From: Bacillota bacterium
GTDB lineage: Bacteria; Bacillota; UBA5301
Reading direction: 5' to 3'
Assembly (NCBI GenBank): GCA_017656135.1
Contig: JACDOJ010000006.1
Span: forward strand, 1 to 64,000
DNA length: 64,000 bases
The notes beneath the pieces were generated by a model, which saw only the letters and a list, made by a program, of their open reading frames with translations, ran no database searches and had not been told where the DNA came from. A program made the position numbers and the translations under genes. Positions 56,362 to 64,000 of this stretch are shown piece by piece. The number at the start of each line of letters is the position of its first letter. Positions within the stretch are counted from its first letter, which is position 1.

Positions 56362-57617
56362 CGCAATCCTCCTTCATCCCAAGGTAAGATTTCAACCAGT
56401 TCGCCGGCTTTGACTCCCTCTGAGCCCAGGGGAATTACCGCTATGGCTTGACCCTTGAGGAGCGTGGAAACCATCCCCGACTTGCCCAAAACTGGCTGAG
56501 CCCAGAACTTCCCCTCCTGCTCCTCAATCCTAACCCGCACATACTCCTCCCGGCCGGCCGGGGAGGAGAGGCTTCTGGTGATGGGCAGTCGGATAAATCT
56601 TCGGGTCAGGTAGTTCTTTTCCCCCTGCAGGTACCGCACCAAAGGCTCTACCAGCACTTTGTAAACCACCAGAGCACTGGCAGGGTGGCCTGGCAAGCCG
56701 ATGATCGGCACTTTTCCCGCCATACCGGCCAAGGTGGGTTTGCCCGGTTTTATGGTCACCCCGTGAAAAAGGAGACCAGGAGGGCCCATCCGCTCTATGA
56801 CATCCACCGTGTGGTCCCGCATGCCCACAGAGCTTCCCCCAGATAAGAGCACCAGGTCGCAAGACTGAACCAACTGCTCTACAGCTGCCACCAGCCGGTC
56901 AAAGTCGTCGAGGATGATCCCGCCAAATTCCGTTTCACAGCCTAATCTCACCAGATGGCCGGCTAAAGCGTAGGAGTTGACATCCCGGATTTGCCCCGGT
57001 GCCAGCGGCCGGGTCTCGATAGGTACGATTTCATCGCCGGTGGAGAGGAGCCCCACCTTCAACCGGCGGTAAACCGGGATCCTGCTGATCCCGCAGGCAG
57101 CCAAAGCCCCCATATCCTGAGGCCTGATCCGGTGACCTTGGGCCACAATTACCTCTCCCTGAGCTAAGTCCTCGTCAGGGGCGACCATGTTCTCTCCGGG
57201 AGAAACCCCTTGGTAGACCTGTAACAGGTCCCCGGTACGCTCCACGTACTCCACCATGACGACGCTGTCGGCACCCTCTGGAAGCATGCCGCCGGTAGGC
57301 ACCTCCACAGCCTCTCCAGGTTTGAGAGAGAGATTATTGACCTCACCCATGCCGACCTTCCCCATCACAGTCAAAAGGCCAGGAATACTCTGGGAAGACC
57401 CGAAGGTATCCTTGGCCCTAACTGCATAACCATCAACTGTGGAGCGGGGAAAGCCAGGGATGTCCTCTTCGGAGGTGATGTCACCGGAGGTCACCCGTCC
57501 TAGGACCTCCAGCAAAGGAAGCTCAACTTGGTCCTGAACGGGGCTGGCTGCAGCGATCAGCTTGTTTATGGCATCATCCACCGTAATGAGGTCATACAAC
57601 TCCCTGAACCCACTCAT
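56358..57617 (-). CDS. moeA: Molybdopterin molybdenumtransferase MoeA
   Basis: A 419-residue MoeA. Conserved parts are FPRSTVDGYAVRAKDTFG, VEVPTGGMLPEGADSVVMVEY, the MoCF domain with STGDEIVP, RDVNSYALAGHLVRLG, LLSGGSSVGMRDHTVDVIERMG and IIGLPGHPASALVVYKVL, and a C-terminal domain IV. Two MoeA paralogues side by side are common in anaerobes that use both Mo and W enzymes. It overlaps the downstream fusion by 4 bases (ATGA) and follows a 60-residue Cys-rich gene. Confidence 0.95.
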   Translation of the reverse strand: MSGFRELYDLITVDDAINKLIAAASPVQDQVELPLLEVLGRVTSGDITSEEDIPGFPRSTVDGYAVRAKDTFGSSQSIPGLLTVMGKVGMGEVNNLSLKPGEAVEVPTGGMLPEGADSVVMVEYVERTGDLLQVYQGVSPGENMVAPDEDLAQGEVIVAQGHRIRPQDMGALAACGISRIPVYRRLKVGLLSTGDEIVPIETRPLAPGQIRDVNSYALAGHLVRLGCETEFGGIILDDFDRLVAAVEQLVQSCDLVLLSGGSSVGMRDHTVDVIERMGPPGLLFHGVTIKPGKPTLAGMAGKVPIIGLPGHPASALVVYKVLVEPLVRYLQGEKNYLTRRFIRLPITRSLSSPAGREEYVRVRIEEQEGKFWAQPVLGKSGMVSTLLKGQAIAVIPLGSEGVKAGELVEILPWDEGGLR

Positions 57618-57630
57618 TGCACAACGCCCT

Positions 57631-57813
57631 TTACTTGAAGCAGCCCAGCTGACAGCCGGCTATTTTGATTTCCAATTCGTTGGCCACATCGCCCACTTTC
57701 CGGGGTGGAATATTCAGTTCATCAGCGATTTTAAAAGCAACTTTGCAGGCTAGTTTGCCGTTTTTGGCGTTCTCCAAGACTTTTTCTTTGATCTTATCGT
57801 AATCAACAGTCAT
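57631..57813 (-). CDS. Small conserved Cys-containing protein next to moeA
   Basis: A 60-residue protein with an N-terminal helix region, VLENAKNGKLACKVAFKIADELNIPP with one Cys, a helix-turn-helix-like stretch (ADELNIPPRKVGDVANEL) and a closing GCQLGCF motif with two Cys. Such short proteins with a C-terminal C-x3-C are found beside moeA genes in anaerobic Firmicutes, as I recall. They might bind metal. GAGGAACAG precedes the ATG. Function unknown. Confidence 0.7.
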   Translation of the reverse strand: MTVDYDKIKEKVLENAKNGKLACKVAFKIADELNIPPRKVGDVANELEIKIAGCQLGCFK

Positions 57814-57837
57814 CTCTGTTCCTCCTCAGACCAGTAT

Positions 57838-58821
57838 TTACATATTTATAGCCATGGATACCGTCCCGGACCAGGCCGGTTCCTGGTAGTTGGCGGCGAA
57901 ATTCACACTGAAAGCACCTAATCGCAGGCTGAACCCGCCGGTATAGACCAGCTCCTTCTCCGGCTCAATTATACCACCTACCCGAATAGTGAAGAGCTTC
58001 CAAAAATCCTTGGCCAGCCCCAAATGATACCGGCGCAATTTCTTTTGGTCCCACTCCCAGTCAAAGGCGGCTCTAAAAGAGGGCCTGTCCCAGGCCAGGC
58101 CGGCCTGAAACCTGGGCTCTGTACTCTGAAGGGAAACCAGAGAGTGGGATTCATCCCACTGGAAGTTGCCGAGAACATTCCAAGCGGTAATGCCGAGCCA
58201 CAGTGAATCGGTCAAATCGAACTGGGCGCCCAGATCCAGGGACTGCCCCTGACCGCTGTAAACCTGCTGGGAGAAGAGATCCACAGAGGTTCCCTCCTCC
58301 GGGAGGCCGGCGGTGTACTCATGGCCGCTGAAGTAGTTCAAGGTACCGCCAAGGGCAAGGGTACGGGATCCCAGCGGTATCGGTGCGGCCATGCTAATCT
58401 TCGAGTTGTAGATAACTAGCGCCTCTGCCCTGCCGGGCTCACCCTCCGCCGGAGATGCGTCCAGAGCGGCTTTGCCCAGCATGTTGATGGCAAACCGAGG
58501 GGTTGCAAAACCCACAATCCCACCGGCCGCTGCCTTTAGACCCTCGCCGGGCTGATCTCCTCCCTGAAAGTAATCGGTCCACTTCGTAAGCTGGGAGGGG
58601 TTATCCGTGAAAAAAGCAAGGTTAGGAGCGATTGAAAACTTGTTGATCCTGGCCAGCCCGGCCGGATTCCAGTAGGCAGCGTAGACGTCTTTGGTCAGAG
58701 CCACCCCAGCCCCACCCATGCCGGCCAGGGCCGTACCGAATACCGGTTCTCCTGCTAGGGCGCTTCCAGAGATGCAGAAAAGAAAGACGAGAACGATGAC
58801 AAGTACCTCTTTGGCCTCCAT
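57838..58821 (-). CDS. PorV/UPF0164-type outer-membrane beta-barrel protein
   Basis: A 327-residue exported protein with signal peptide (FLFCISGSALA-GEP). The mature start, GTALAGMGGAGVALTKDVYAAYWNPAGLARI, is the hallmark of the PorV/PorQ and FadL-like group. The rest is alternating beta strands (for example SLDLGAQFDLTDSLWLGITAW), ending in a short strand with terminal Met rather than Phe. It shows that the cell envelope has an outer membrane. AAAGGTGAGG precedes ATG. Role unknown; PorV proteins act as shuttles in type IX secretion, but no such genes are nearby. Confidence 0.85.
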   Translation of the reverse strand: MEAKEVLVIVLVFLFCISGSALAGEPVFGTALAGMGGAGVALTKDVYAAYWNPAGLARINKFSIAPNLAFFTDNPSQLTKWTDYFQGGDQPGEGLKAAAGGIVGFATPRFAINMLGKAALDASPAEGEPGRAEALVIYNSKISMAAPIPLGSRTLALGGTLNYFSGHEYTAGLPEEGTSVDLFSQQVYSGQGQSLDLGAQFDLTDSLWLGITAWNVLGNFQWDESHSLVSLQSTEPRFQAGLAWDRPSFRAAFDWEWDQKKLRRYHLGLAKDFWKLFTIRVGGIIEPEKELVYTGGFSLRLGAFSVNFAANYQEPAWSGTVSMAINM

Positions 58822-58903
58822 GACTACCTCACCTTTTGTTTTGACCTGACCTAGTGGCGATTCGACGCAAGACGAACAGAATCCTGTACAAACTTAGGAA
58901 AAC

Positions 58904-59941
58904 CTAAACCCCAGAAAAGCGTAGGTCAGGAATGGCATTTAAGGACATCTCCGACCGCTCGCCAGCCATGAGTCGATAGTAACCGGCAGAGGCGATCATG
59001 GCGGCATTATCGGTGGTGTACTTCAATGGAGGAGCGAAAAACTGGGCACCTCGCTCTTTGGCGACAGCTTCAAGTCTCTCCCTAAGGGCCATATTGGCGG
59101 AAACCCCACCGGAGAGGGCAATCTGCTTGATGCCGGTCCGCTCCATGGCCAGCACGGTCTTCTCGACCAACGAGTCGATGATGGCAGCTTGAAAAGAAGC
59201 GGCTATATCCGCAACCTCATCTTGGGACAAGGAAGCGGCACCCGTCTTCTGCCGGCGCTGGTTGAGGTGGTTCAAGACCGCCGTCTTCAGGCCGCTAAAG
59301 CTGAAATCCAGCGTGTCCTCTCCTTGTAGGGCCCGGGGGAAACTGAAAGCCTCAGGATCGCCCCGGCGCGCCGCTTTTTCAATTTCCGGTCCGCCGGGAT
59401 AACCCAGCCCCAACACCCGGGCTACCTTGTCAAAGGCTTCACCGGCTGCATCATCTCTGGTGTTGCCTAAAACCTCATATCGACCAGGTTCGTGGATGAC
59501 CAACAGGGCCGTGTGGCCGCCGGAGACCGTCAAACAGAGGAAAGGAGGCACCAACTCCGGGAAGGCCAGGAAATTGGCGTAGATGTGCCCCTCAATGTGG
59601 TTGATCCCGATGAGGGGAACTTTCAGGGCAAAGGCCAAAGCTTTGGCCACTGAAACACCTACCAGCAGACTGCCGACTAAGCCCGGTCCATAGGTCACTG
59701 CCACCCCGGCCACTTCCCTGAGACTGACCCCGGCAGTTCTAACGGCCTCATCGACAACGGGCAGAACCCGTTCCAGGTGGTTTCTGGAGGCCACCTCGGG
59801 AACGACCCCGCCGTACTTCTGGTGAATCTGGACCTGAGAGGAGATCACATTGGAGAGAACCTCCCGGCCGTTTTTGACCACAGCAGCCGCGGTTTCATCA
59901 CAACTTGATTCAATTCCCAAAACCAGCTCAAACTGTTCCAC
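58904..59941 (-). CDS. tsaD: tRNA N6-adenosine threonylcarbamoyltransferase
   Basis: About 345 residues of the Kae1/TsaD family. It opens LVLGIESSCDETAAAVV; the metal-binding His pair is in GINHIEGHIYANFL, with LTVSGGHTALLVI, LGLGYPGGPEIEKAA, FSFSGLKTAVLNHL and ALSGGVSANMALRERL. With TsaB and TsaE it adds threonylcarbamoyl to tRNAs that read ANN codons. The start is GTG 59941, 7 bases after GGAG, 10 bases past rimI. Confidence 0.96.
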   Translation of the reverse strand: MEQFELVLGIESSCDETAAAVVKNGREVLSNVISSQVQIHQKYGGVVPEVASRNHLERVLPVVDEAVRTAGVSLREVAGVAVTYGPGLVGSLLVGVSVAKALAFALKVPLIGINHIEGHIYANFLAFPELVPPFLCLTVSGGHTALLVIHEPGRYEVLGNTRDDAAGEAFDKVARVLGLGYPGGPEIEKAARRGDPEAFSFPRALQGEDTLDFSFSGLKTAVLNHLNQRRQKTGAASLSQDEVADIAASFQAAIIDSLVEKTVLAMERTGIKQIALSGGVSANMALRERLEAVAKERGAQFFAPPLKYTTDNAAMIASAGYYRLMAGERSEMSLNAIPDLRFSGV

Positions 59942-59951
59942 AGCCCCGCTC

Positions 59952-60419
59952 CTAACGGATGTCTTTCCACATGATGATGGCATCCTCGTTGTTATCCCGG
60001 TAGTATTTTGGCCTGATGCCGGCGGAAACGTAGCCTTCGCTCAAGTAGAGAGAGTAAGCCACGTGGTTAGACTTGCGGACCTCCAGGGTCATCTTGGTCG
60101 CTCCTCTGGACTCGGCCACCGCGGTCAGCCTGCGCAGCAAGCGGCGACCGATTCCCCTGCCCCTTTCCTTGGGGTCCACCGCTAAAGTGGTGATATGGCC
60201 TTCATCGAAGATGAGCCACATACCGGTATAGCCTACCACCCGGCCGTTCCGCTTGGCGACAATGTAAACCGCTTTATCGTTCTCCAGAAGTTCCGAGAGA
60301 TAAGCCAGGCGAGACCAGGGGGTGGGAAAAGACTTTCGCTCAATCTCGATGACTTCCGGGATATCGCTAACCTGCATAAAATCGTATTCTAAATCATCGT
60401 CCCAGGTTTTGGCCTGCAT
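59952..60419 (-). CDS. rimI: Ribosomal protein S18-alanine N-acetyltransferase
   Basis: A 155-residue GNAT acetyltransferase. Acetyl-CoA loop: LAVDPKERGRGIGRRLLRRL; then LEVRKSNHVAYSLYLSEGYVSAGIRPKYY, and ending EDAIIMWKD. Its place between tsaB and tsaD is standard in Firmicutes. It acetylates S18 or other N-termini. Confidence 0.93.
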   Translation of the reverse strand: MQAKTWDDDLEYDFMQVSDIPEVIEIERKSFPTPWSRLAYLSELLENDKAVYIVAKRNGRVVGYTGMWLIFDEGHITTLAVDPKERGRGIGRRLLRRLTAVAESRGATKMTLEVRKSNHVAYSLYLSEGYVSAGIRPKYYRDNNEDAIIMWKDIR

Positions 60420-60435
60420 AACTCTTCAGCTCCTG

Positions 60436-61107
60436 CTATTTCACGTAGGGGCGCCGCAAGTACAAAGGTTTGAGCGCAAAGACGCTGACCGCATCGCCTA
60501 TTCGCGCCTCGGCCAAAAGACCCAGGCGGCCGGCCTGAGGATAGGCGAGCCCGCTGGGAACAATACTGGCTCTATCCCCGAAGAGTTCCTCCAAAGTCTC
60601 CTGGTGTAAGAGGGCACCGGGGCCCACGAAGGTAACCGGCTCCCCCTGTACCTTCTGGGGTAGGCTGGTCAGCTTCTCCACTGCCGGCTCCTCCTGTTGA
60701 ATTAGATAAGGAGGCCTGGGCTTGGTGCGGTAGATTCCGCAGTAAACCTCGTTCCGCCTGGCATCCAGCAGGGAAACAACAACTCCCGGCGCCGGCCAAA
60801 CCGCCATAGCCAAGGTATCCAGGGTAGGTATCCCCACCACCGGCAAATTCAGAGCGTACCCAATGCCCATGGCCGTCCCCAAAGCAATCCTGATGCCCGT
60901 GTACGAACCGGGGCCTGTTCCCACGGCCAAAGCATCCAGCTGCTCCAAGTTTAGGCCGCTGGCAGCCACAACCTCTTCTACCGCCGGCATCAAGTGCTCT
61001 GAGTGGGTTCTCTGGACACTCAGAGTCAACTCTGCCTTTACCTCCCCACCGGAAAGCACAGCCACGCTCCCGACCGGAGTTGAACTGTCAAAAGCCAATA
61101 AATTCAC
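60436..61107 (-). CDS. tsaB: tRNA threonylcarbamoyladenosine biosynthesis protein TsaB
   Basis: A 223-residue inactive paralogue of TsaD that scaffolds the complex. Visible: LLAFDSSTPVGSVAVLSGG, QRTHSEHLMPAVEEVV, DALAVGTGPGSYTGIRIALGTAMGIGYALNLPVVGIPTLD and VVSLLDARRNEVYCG. It overlaps tsaE by 4 bases. Confidence 0.95.
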   Translation of the reverse strand: MNLLAFDSSTPVGSVAVLSGGEVKAELTLSVQRTHSEHLMPAVEEVVAASGLNLEQLDALAVGTGPGSYTGIRIALGTAMGIGYALNLPVVGIPTLDTLAMAVWPAPGVVVSLLDARRNEVYCGIYRTKPRPPYLIQQEEPAVEKLTSLPQKVQGEPVTFVGPGALLHQETLEELFGDRASIVPSGLAYPQAGRLGLLAEARIGDAVSVFALKPLYLRRPYVK

Positions 61108-61601
61108 TGGCGTCCTCCCTCGTATACTACGCTACCCGAAGCCAAGTTGTCCACCAATTCCTCGTACTTTTCCCCTACTGCCGTCAATGTTAACCGGCGC
61201 TCCTTTGGCCCCAGCTGTTCCAGCTCCACCTCCAAGTACTCTTCTGGCCAAAGCTCCTCCCCGAGACGCTGGGGCCACTCAACGAGCAGGACTCCGCCCC
61301 GCCGATAATACTCTTCAAAACCGATTTCTTCTAATTCCTCCGGAAATCCTACCCGGTAGAGATCGGCGTGAAAGAGGGGCAGCCGGCCGGAGCTGTGTTC
61401 TTGGATGATGGTAAAAGTCGGACTGGTGACTCTCTCGGTGAGACCGAGCCCTGCTCCAATCCCTTGAGCCAAGACTGTCTTGCCTGCTCCCAGGTCACCG
61501 GAGACCAGAACTACCGAGTCAGGCCACAGCAGCCTGCCCAGCTTGCTGCCTAATGCCTTGGTTTCCTCAGGAGAACCGGTTGTCAGCTGAGTACTCTTCA
61601 T
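61104..61601 (-). CDS. tsaE: tRNA threonylcarbamoyladenosine biosynthesis ATPase TsaE
   Basis: A 165-residue P-loop ATPase. Walker A is VSGDLGAGKTVLAQGIGAGLG, then VTSPTFTIIQEHSSG, LFHADLYRVG and GVLLVEWPQRLGEELWPE. It drives the TsaBD complex. It overlaps tsaB and the DedA gene by 4 bases on each side, so the whole tsa unit is coupled. Confidence 0.95.
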   Translation of the reverse strand: MKSTQLTTGSPEETKALGSKLGRLLWPDSVVLVSGDLGAGKTVLAQGIGAGLGLTERVTSPTFTIIQEHSSGRLPLFHADLYRVGFPEELEEIGFEEYYRRGGVLLVEWPQRLGEELWPEEYLEVELEQLGPKERRLTLTAVGEKYEELVDNLASGSVVYEGGRQ

Positions 61602-62230
61602 CTGTCTCCCTCGCTGTAGCTGGCCCTAACCTGCCAAAACCGCACAAACAAGTAGATGACAAAAACAGCAGCCGCAATCAGAACCCCCCTAGCCAGGTAC
61701 TCGAAGTAAGGGGTGATCTGTTCCCACTTCTGACCCATTTTGAAACCCAGGAAGGTAACAAAAGCAACCCAGGGCAGAAAGCCGGCCAGGGTGTAGAAAA
61801 AAAACTTGAACCCGTGCATCTTGGAGAGGCCTGCCGGGAGTGTGATCACATTACGCAAAACAGGCAGGGCCCGGGTGGCAAAAACCACCCACTCTCCGTA
61901 CTGGTTGAACCAGCGCCGCACCTTCCTAACCCGGCTGTGGGTCAGATGCACATACTTGCCGTAATGCATGATCAAGGGCAGCCCTCCGTACCGGGACATA
62001 AAGAAGGGAATTAAAGAACCTAGGGCAAACCCCAGAGCCCCCGCCAATACAATCCCCCAGAAAGAGAACCGACCCTCGAAAACCAGAAAACCTCCAAAAA
62101 GCAAGAAAACTTCGCTGGTAATTGGCACCCAAGCACCTTCAGCAAAGTGGGCTACAAAGACACCGGTGTATCCTAAGGTGGCCACCAAATGCATGATAAA
62201 GTTGACCAGTAGTTCAATCCACTCAGCCAA
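61598..62230 (-). CDS. DedA-family membrane protein
   Basis: A 210-residue membrane protein with about five hydrophobic helices. DedA motifs: FVAHFAEGAWVPITSEVFLLFGGFLV, ALGFALGSLIPFFMSRYGG, FNQYGEWVVFATRALPVLRNVITLPAGLSKM (the conserved Arg/Gly/Pro part) and FLPWVAFVTFLGFKMG. DedA proteins flip undecaprenyl phosphate or other lipids across the membrane and support envelope balance. It overlaps the lipid-kinase gene by 8 bases. Confidence 0.88.
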   Translation of the reverse strand: MAEWIELLVNFIMHLVATLGYTGVFVAHFAEGAWVPITSEVFLLFGGFLVFEGRFSFWGIVLAGALGFALGSLIPFFMSRYGGLPLIMHYGKYVHLTHSRVRKVRRWFNQYGEWVVFATRALPVLRNVITLPAGLSKMHGFKFFFYTLAGFLPWVAFVTFLGFKMGQKWEQITPYFEYLARGVLIAAAVFVIYLFVRFWQVRASYSEGDR

Positions 62231-63164
62231 GTGCTCGCTCCTCCCCAGCCCTGGATTGGGACTGGGCTACCGCCTTAGGCACAATCACCTCTTGAGCTCC
62301 GGGAACAATCCGGAATTCCTTAGGAGCGTACCCGATGAAGTTGCCTTCAGCCTGAGCTGGAACATCCTGCTCGTGCACCGGCTCCACTCGGACCTGCCTA
62401 GCCCGATAGACCTTAATTCTCGGATGAGACAGGTGTTTCCCTTGAAAAACACTGGGAAAAGCTCGCAAGAAAGCAGGCACCGACAGATGTTCTACGACAA
62501 CCACATCAAAGAACCCGTCATCCACTTCAGCGGTGGGAGCCACGTACATACCGCCGCCGAAATAGCGGCCGTTGGCCACCACCACTAGGAGGGTATCCAG
62601 TTCACGCACCTTACCGTCCAGGCTGAGCCTGATATCCACCGGCCTGAAAGTGAGGAGGCAACGCAAAACGGAGTAAATGTAAGCGGTAGTCCCCTTTAAC
62701 CACCTGGCCTTCATGGCCATAGTCGAGGCAACCTGGGCGTCAAAGCCCACTCCGGCCACGTTGATGAAGTAGGTCTCTCCAACCTGCCCAAGATCAACGC
62801 TGATACTGTCTCCATCGGCCAACACCTGAACGGCGGACTCAATCTCAGTCGGGATGCTGACACTCCTGGCAAAATCGTTCCCTGAACCGACAGGTATTAA
62901 CCCCAACTTCGATCCGCTGCCGGCAATGCCGTTTAGCACCTCAGTGAGGGTTCCGTCACCGCCAACGGCAACCACAGTGTCAAACCCACTGGCCACTGCC
63001 TTAGCAGCCAGCTCTCTGGCGTGTCCCGCGTATTCGGTAAACGCCGTGGTAAATATCAAGCCCTGCCGGTGGAGCTCTTTTTGAATCCGAGACCAGACCT
63101 TTCGGCCCCGGTTGCGACCGGCCACCGGATTGACGATAACGAACAAGGCCTTGTTCCTCCCCAC
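62223..63164 (-). CDS. Diacylglycerol kinase-family lipid kinase
   Basis: A 313-residue DagK/YegS-type kinase. The ATP loop is VNPVAGRNRGRKVW, then the catalytic-site VVAVGGDGTLTEVLNGIAGSGSKLGLIPVGSGNDFARS. The beta-rich C-terminal domain has INVAGVGFDAQVA, NGRYFGGGMYVAPTAEVDDGFFDVVVV and VEPVHEQDVPAQAEGNF. It probably phosphorylates diacylglycerol or another lipid, fitting with the DedA neighbour in lipid turnover. Confidence 0.88.
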   Translation of the reverse strand: MGRNKALFVIVNPVAGRNRGRKVWSRIQKELHRQGLIFTTAFTEYAGHARELAAKAVASGFDTVVAVGGDGTLTEVLNGIAGSGSKLGLIPVGSGNDFARSVSIPTEIESAVQVLADGDSISVDLGQVGETYFINVAGVGFDAQVASTMAMKARWLKGTTAYIYSVLRCLLTFRPVDIRLSLDGKVRELDTLLVVVANGRYFGGGMYVAPTAEVDDGFFDVVVVEHLSVPAFLRAFPSVFQGKHLSHPRIKVYRARQVRVEPVHEQDVPAQAEGNFIGYAPKEFRIVPGAQEVIVPKAVAQSQSRAGEERALG

Positions 63165-63171
63165 AAAAACC

Positions 63172-63534
63172 TCAAATGACGGTTAAACCCAAGCTAATCT
63201 CCAGAGCATCATTTACCTTTTCCATATACTCTAAGTCCAGCTTACAAACCTTCTGTTTAAGACGATGTTTGTCGATGGTCCGAATCTGTTCCAGTAAAAT
63301 CAGAGAATCTTTCTCCAAACCAAACCGGGAACAGGAAAGCAGAACATGGGTCGGGAGTTTCGGCTTATTCACCCGAGAGGTCACCGCAGCCACGATAGTC
63401 GTGGGGCTGTACTTGTTCCCCAGGTCATTCTGGAGCACCAAGACCGGACGAGTTCCTCCTTGCTCTGAACCGCGAACCGGACTGAGGTCAGCGTAGTAGA
63501 CCTCACCCCTGGATATCCGCAAGATCTTACTCAC
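63172..63534 (-). CDS. MazF/PemK-type endoribonuclease toxin (EndoA)
   Basis: A 120-residue Maz[30 protein letters not shown] is the family start, with Arg in the RP loop; [21 protein letters not shown] and [15 protein letters not shown] (catalytic Thr and neighbours) follow. It cleaves mRNA at specific sites when free of its antitoxin. It overlaps the antitoxin gene by 8 bases. Like chromosomal EndoA (NdoA) of Bacillus, this pair is likely a core stress module rather than an acquired one. Confidence 0.95.
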   Translation of the reverse strand: MSKILRISRGEVYYADLSPVRGSEQGGTRPVLVLQNDLGNKYSPTTIVAAVTSRVNKPKLPTHVLLSCSRFGLEKDSLILLEQIRTIDKHRLKQKVCKLDLEYMEKVNDALEISLGLTVI

Positions 63535-63808
63535 CAGGATCCGCCTCCATCAGGTACTCCTCATAGAACTCCCAGGAGCCGTCCAAGTTTTCCTCGGCCA
63601 GCTCCAGATTCAGCTCGCCCATCTCAGTGTACCCCGACTGCATCTGGTTGAGGATCTCCCGGTGACGCCGCACCCTGATATACAGCCGCATGGCCGCCCG
63701 CACAAATTCACTGCGGTTGCAGTTTCCTTCCTTGACCAGCCTATCCACCTCTTCCAGCAGACTGCCTGGAAGAGAGATAGCGATCCGTTTCACAGTAGAT
63801 CCCGCCAC
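63527..63808 (-). CDS. EndoAI-type ribbon-helix-helix antitoxin
   Basis: A 93-residue protein. The N-terminal RHH fold is [39 protein letters not shown]; the acidic C-terminal tail ([29 protein letters not shown]) would block the MazF active site. The start may be GTG at 63808 or a GTG five codons later (VKRIAIS); ribosome sites do not settle this. It precedes mazF in one unit and probably autoregulates it. Confidence 0.88.
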   Translation of the reverse strand: MAGSTVKRIAISLPGSLLEEVDRLVKEGNCNRSEFVRAAMRLYIRVRRHREILNQMQSGYTEMGELNLELAEENLDGSWEFYEEYLMEADPGE

Positions 63809-63847
63809 CTACTCTCTAACCTCCTCTGTCAGCAGTTTTTTCCTCTC

Positions 63848-64000
63848 CTAGTATTGGCGCAATTTCTTCACGGCCATACCGGTTACGGCACCGGTGAGGA
63901 GAGAAACCAACAAAAGGGGTGGCAGGAGGTAAAAGACTCCGCTGGACCCTACTACTATTGAATATGTTCCCAGCTGTGCCAAGTTGTGTGAAACCGCTCC
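63848..64000 (-). CDS. Gx/HepT-type transporter family membrane protein (partial, C-terminus only)
   Basis: A minus-strand frame open to the right edge encodes the last 50 residues of a larger protein: GAVSHNLAQLGTYSIV, then SSGVFYLLPPLLLVSLLTGAVTGM and a basic end. The GA-x-SHN-x-x-QL motif followed by a PLLL-type membrane helix matches the 'heptaprenyl diphosphate synthase component I'/Gx transporter family, related to ECF S components. The N-terminus is outside the window, so the function is tentative. It lies just upstream of the toxin-antitoxin genes. Confidence 0.6.
   Translation of the reverse strand, partial: GAVSHNLAQLGTYSIVVGSSGVFYLLPPLLLVSLLTGAVTGMAVKKLRQY

Noticed and set aside
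63172-63808. MazF/antitoxin pair as a sign of a mobile element
   Set aside because: The EndoA/EndoAI type is a core chromosomal pair in Firmicutes, and base composition and neighbours look ordinary.

Overview
The window reads as one chromosomal segment of an anaerobic, diderm member of the Firmicutes, most like the Limnochordia/Hydrogenispora or Halanaerobia-type lineages. The Firmicutes side is shown by gltX with a CUG-reading tRNA-Gln plus gatCAB, a CIRCE-controlled groESL, a short HisG with HisZ and YerC, a CBS/DRTGG family II pyrophosphatase, an EndoAI/MazF pair, an FBP aldolase/phosphatase and a gamma-type spore-protein-like gene. The diderm side is shown by three separate beta-barrel outer-membrane genes (about 1.6-2.5 kb, 46.7-47.4 kb as a pseudogene, 57.8-58.8 kb). 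The lineage is inferred; no rRNA gene is present. Almost every gene is on the minus strand, so operons are read from right to left.

Left edge (0-4.2 kb, AT-richer accessory DNA). First comes a three-gene unit that looks like a lysis cassette: holin-like, spanin-like, SleB-type hydrolase. Next is the most unusual locus: two small secreted proteins sharing a roughly 33-residue repeat, an exported C39-type cysteine peptidase and an outer-membrane beta-barrel. This set has the parts of the Pseudomonas Fap functional-amyloid system (repeat subunits FapB/C, C39 protease FapD, barrel FapF), but in a Firmicutes-like genome. It is bounded by tandem terminators on the upstream side and one terminator on the downstream side.

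4.2-17.6 kb. gltX with tRNA-Gln, a spore-protein-like gene, then a long unit: a DNA glycosylase, an aminotransferase, a lipoate ligase / GcvH-like carrier / GlcD-GlcF-type oxidoreductase cassette, an M29-like peptidase, and salvage of methylthioadenosine and S-adenosylhomocysteine (mtnP, mtnA, ahcY, mtaD). 17.6-26 kb: an orphan FMN glutamate-synthase-like protein with its own sigma-A promoter, and an operon with a homocitrate-synthase-family enzyme, an aconitase-family pair and an isocitrate-dehydrogenase-like enzyme. The best reading of that operon is an oxidative route to 2-oxoglutarate using a Re-type citrate synthase. A HAD phosphatase, PaaK and a tandem ACT protein follow.

26-39.4 kb. 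pcrA, pyrophosphatase, lepB, ligA, gatC, gatA, gatB in one direction; fbp preceded by a possible attenuator; a secreted zinc phospholipase C and a LysM/SleB wall hydrolase. 39.6-46.6 kb: a full his operon (yerC-hisZ-G-D-B-H-A-F-IE) without hisC. 46.7-51.2 kb: a broken outer-membrane gene, a purine permease with a structured leader, guaA and hpt. 51.4-53.5 kb: groESL with CIRCE and a good promoter. 53.8-58.8 kb: deoC, two moeA paralogues (one fused to a binding-protein-like domain), a 60-residue Cys-rich protein and a PorV-like barrel. 58.9-64 kb: tsaD-rimI-tsaB-tsaE, DedA, a lipid kinase, MazF and antitoxin, and the end of a Gx/HepT-type membrane protein cut by the window edge.
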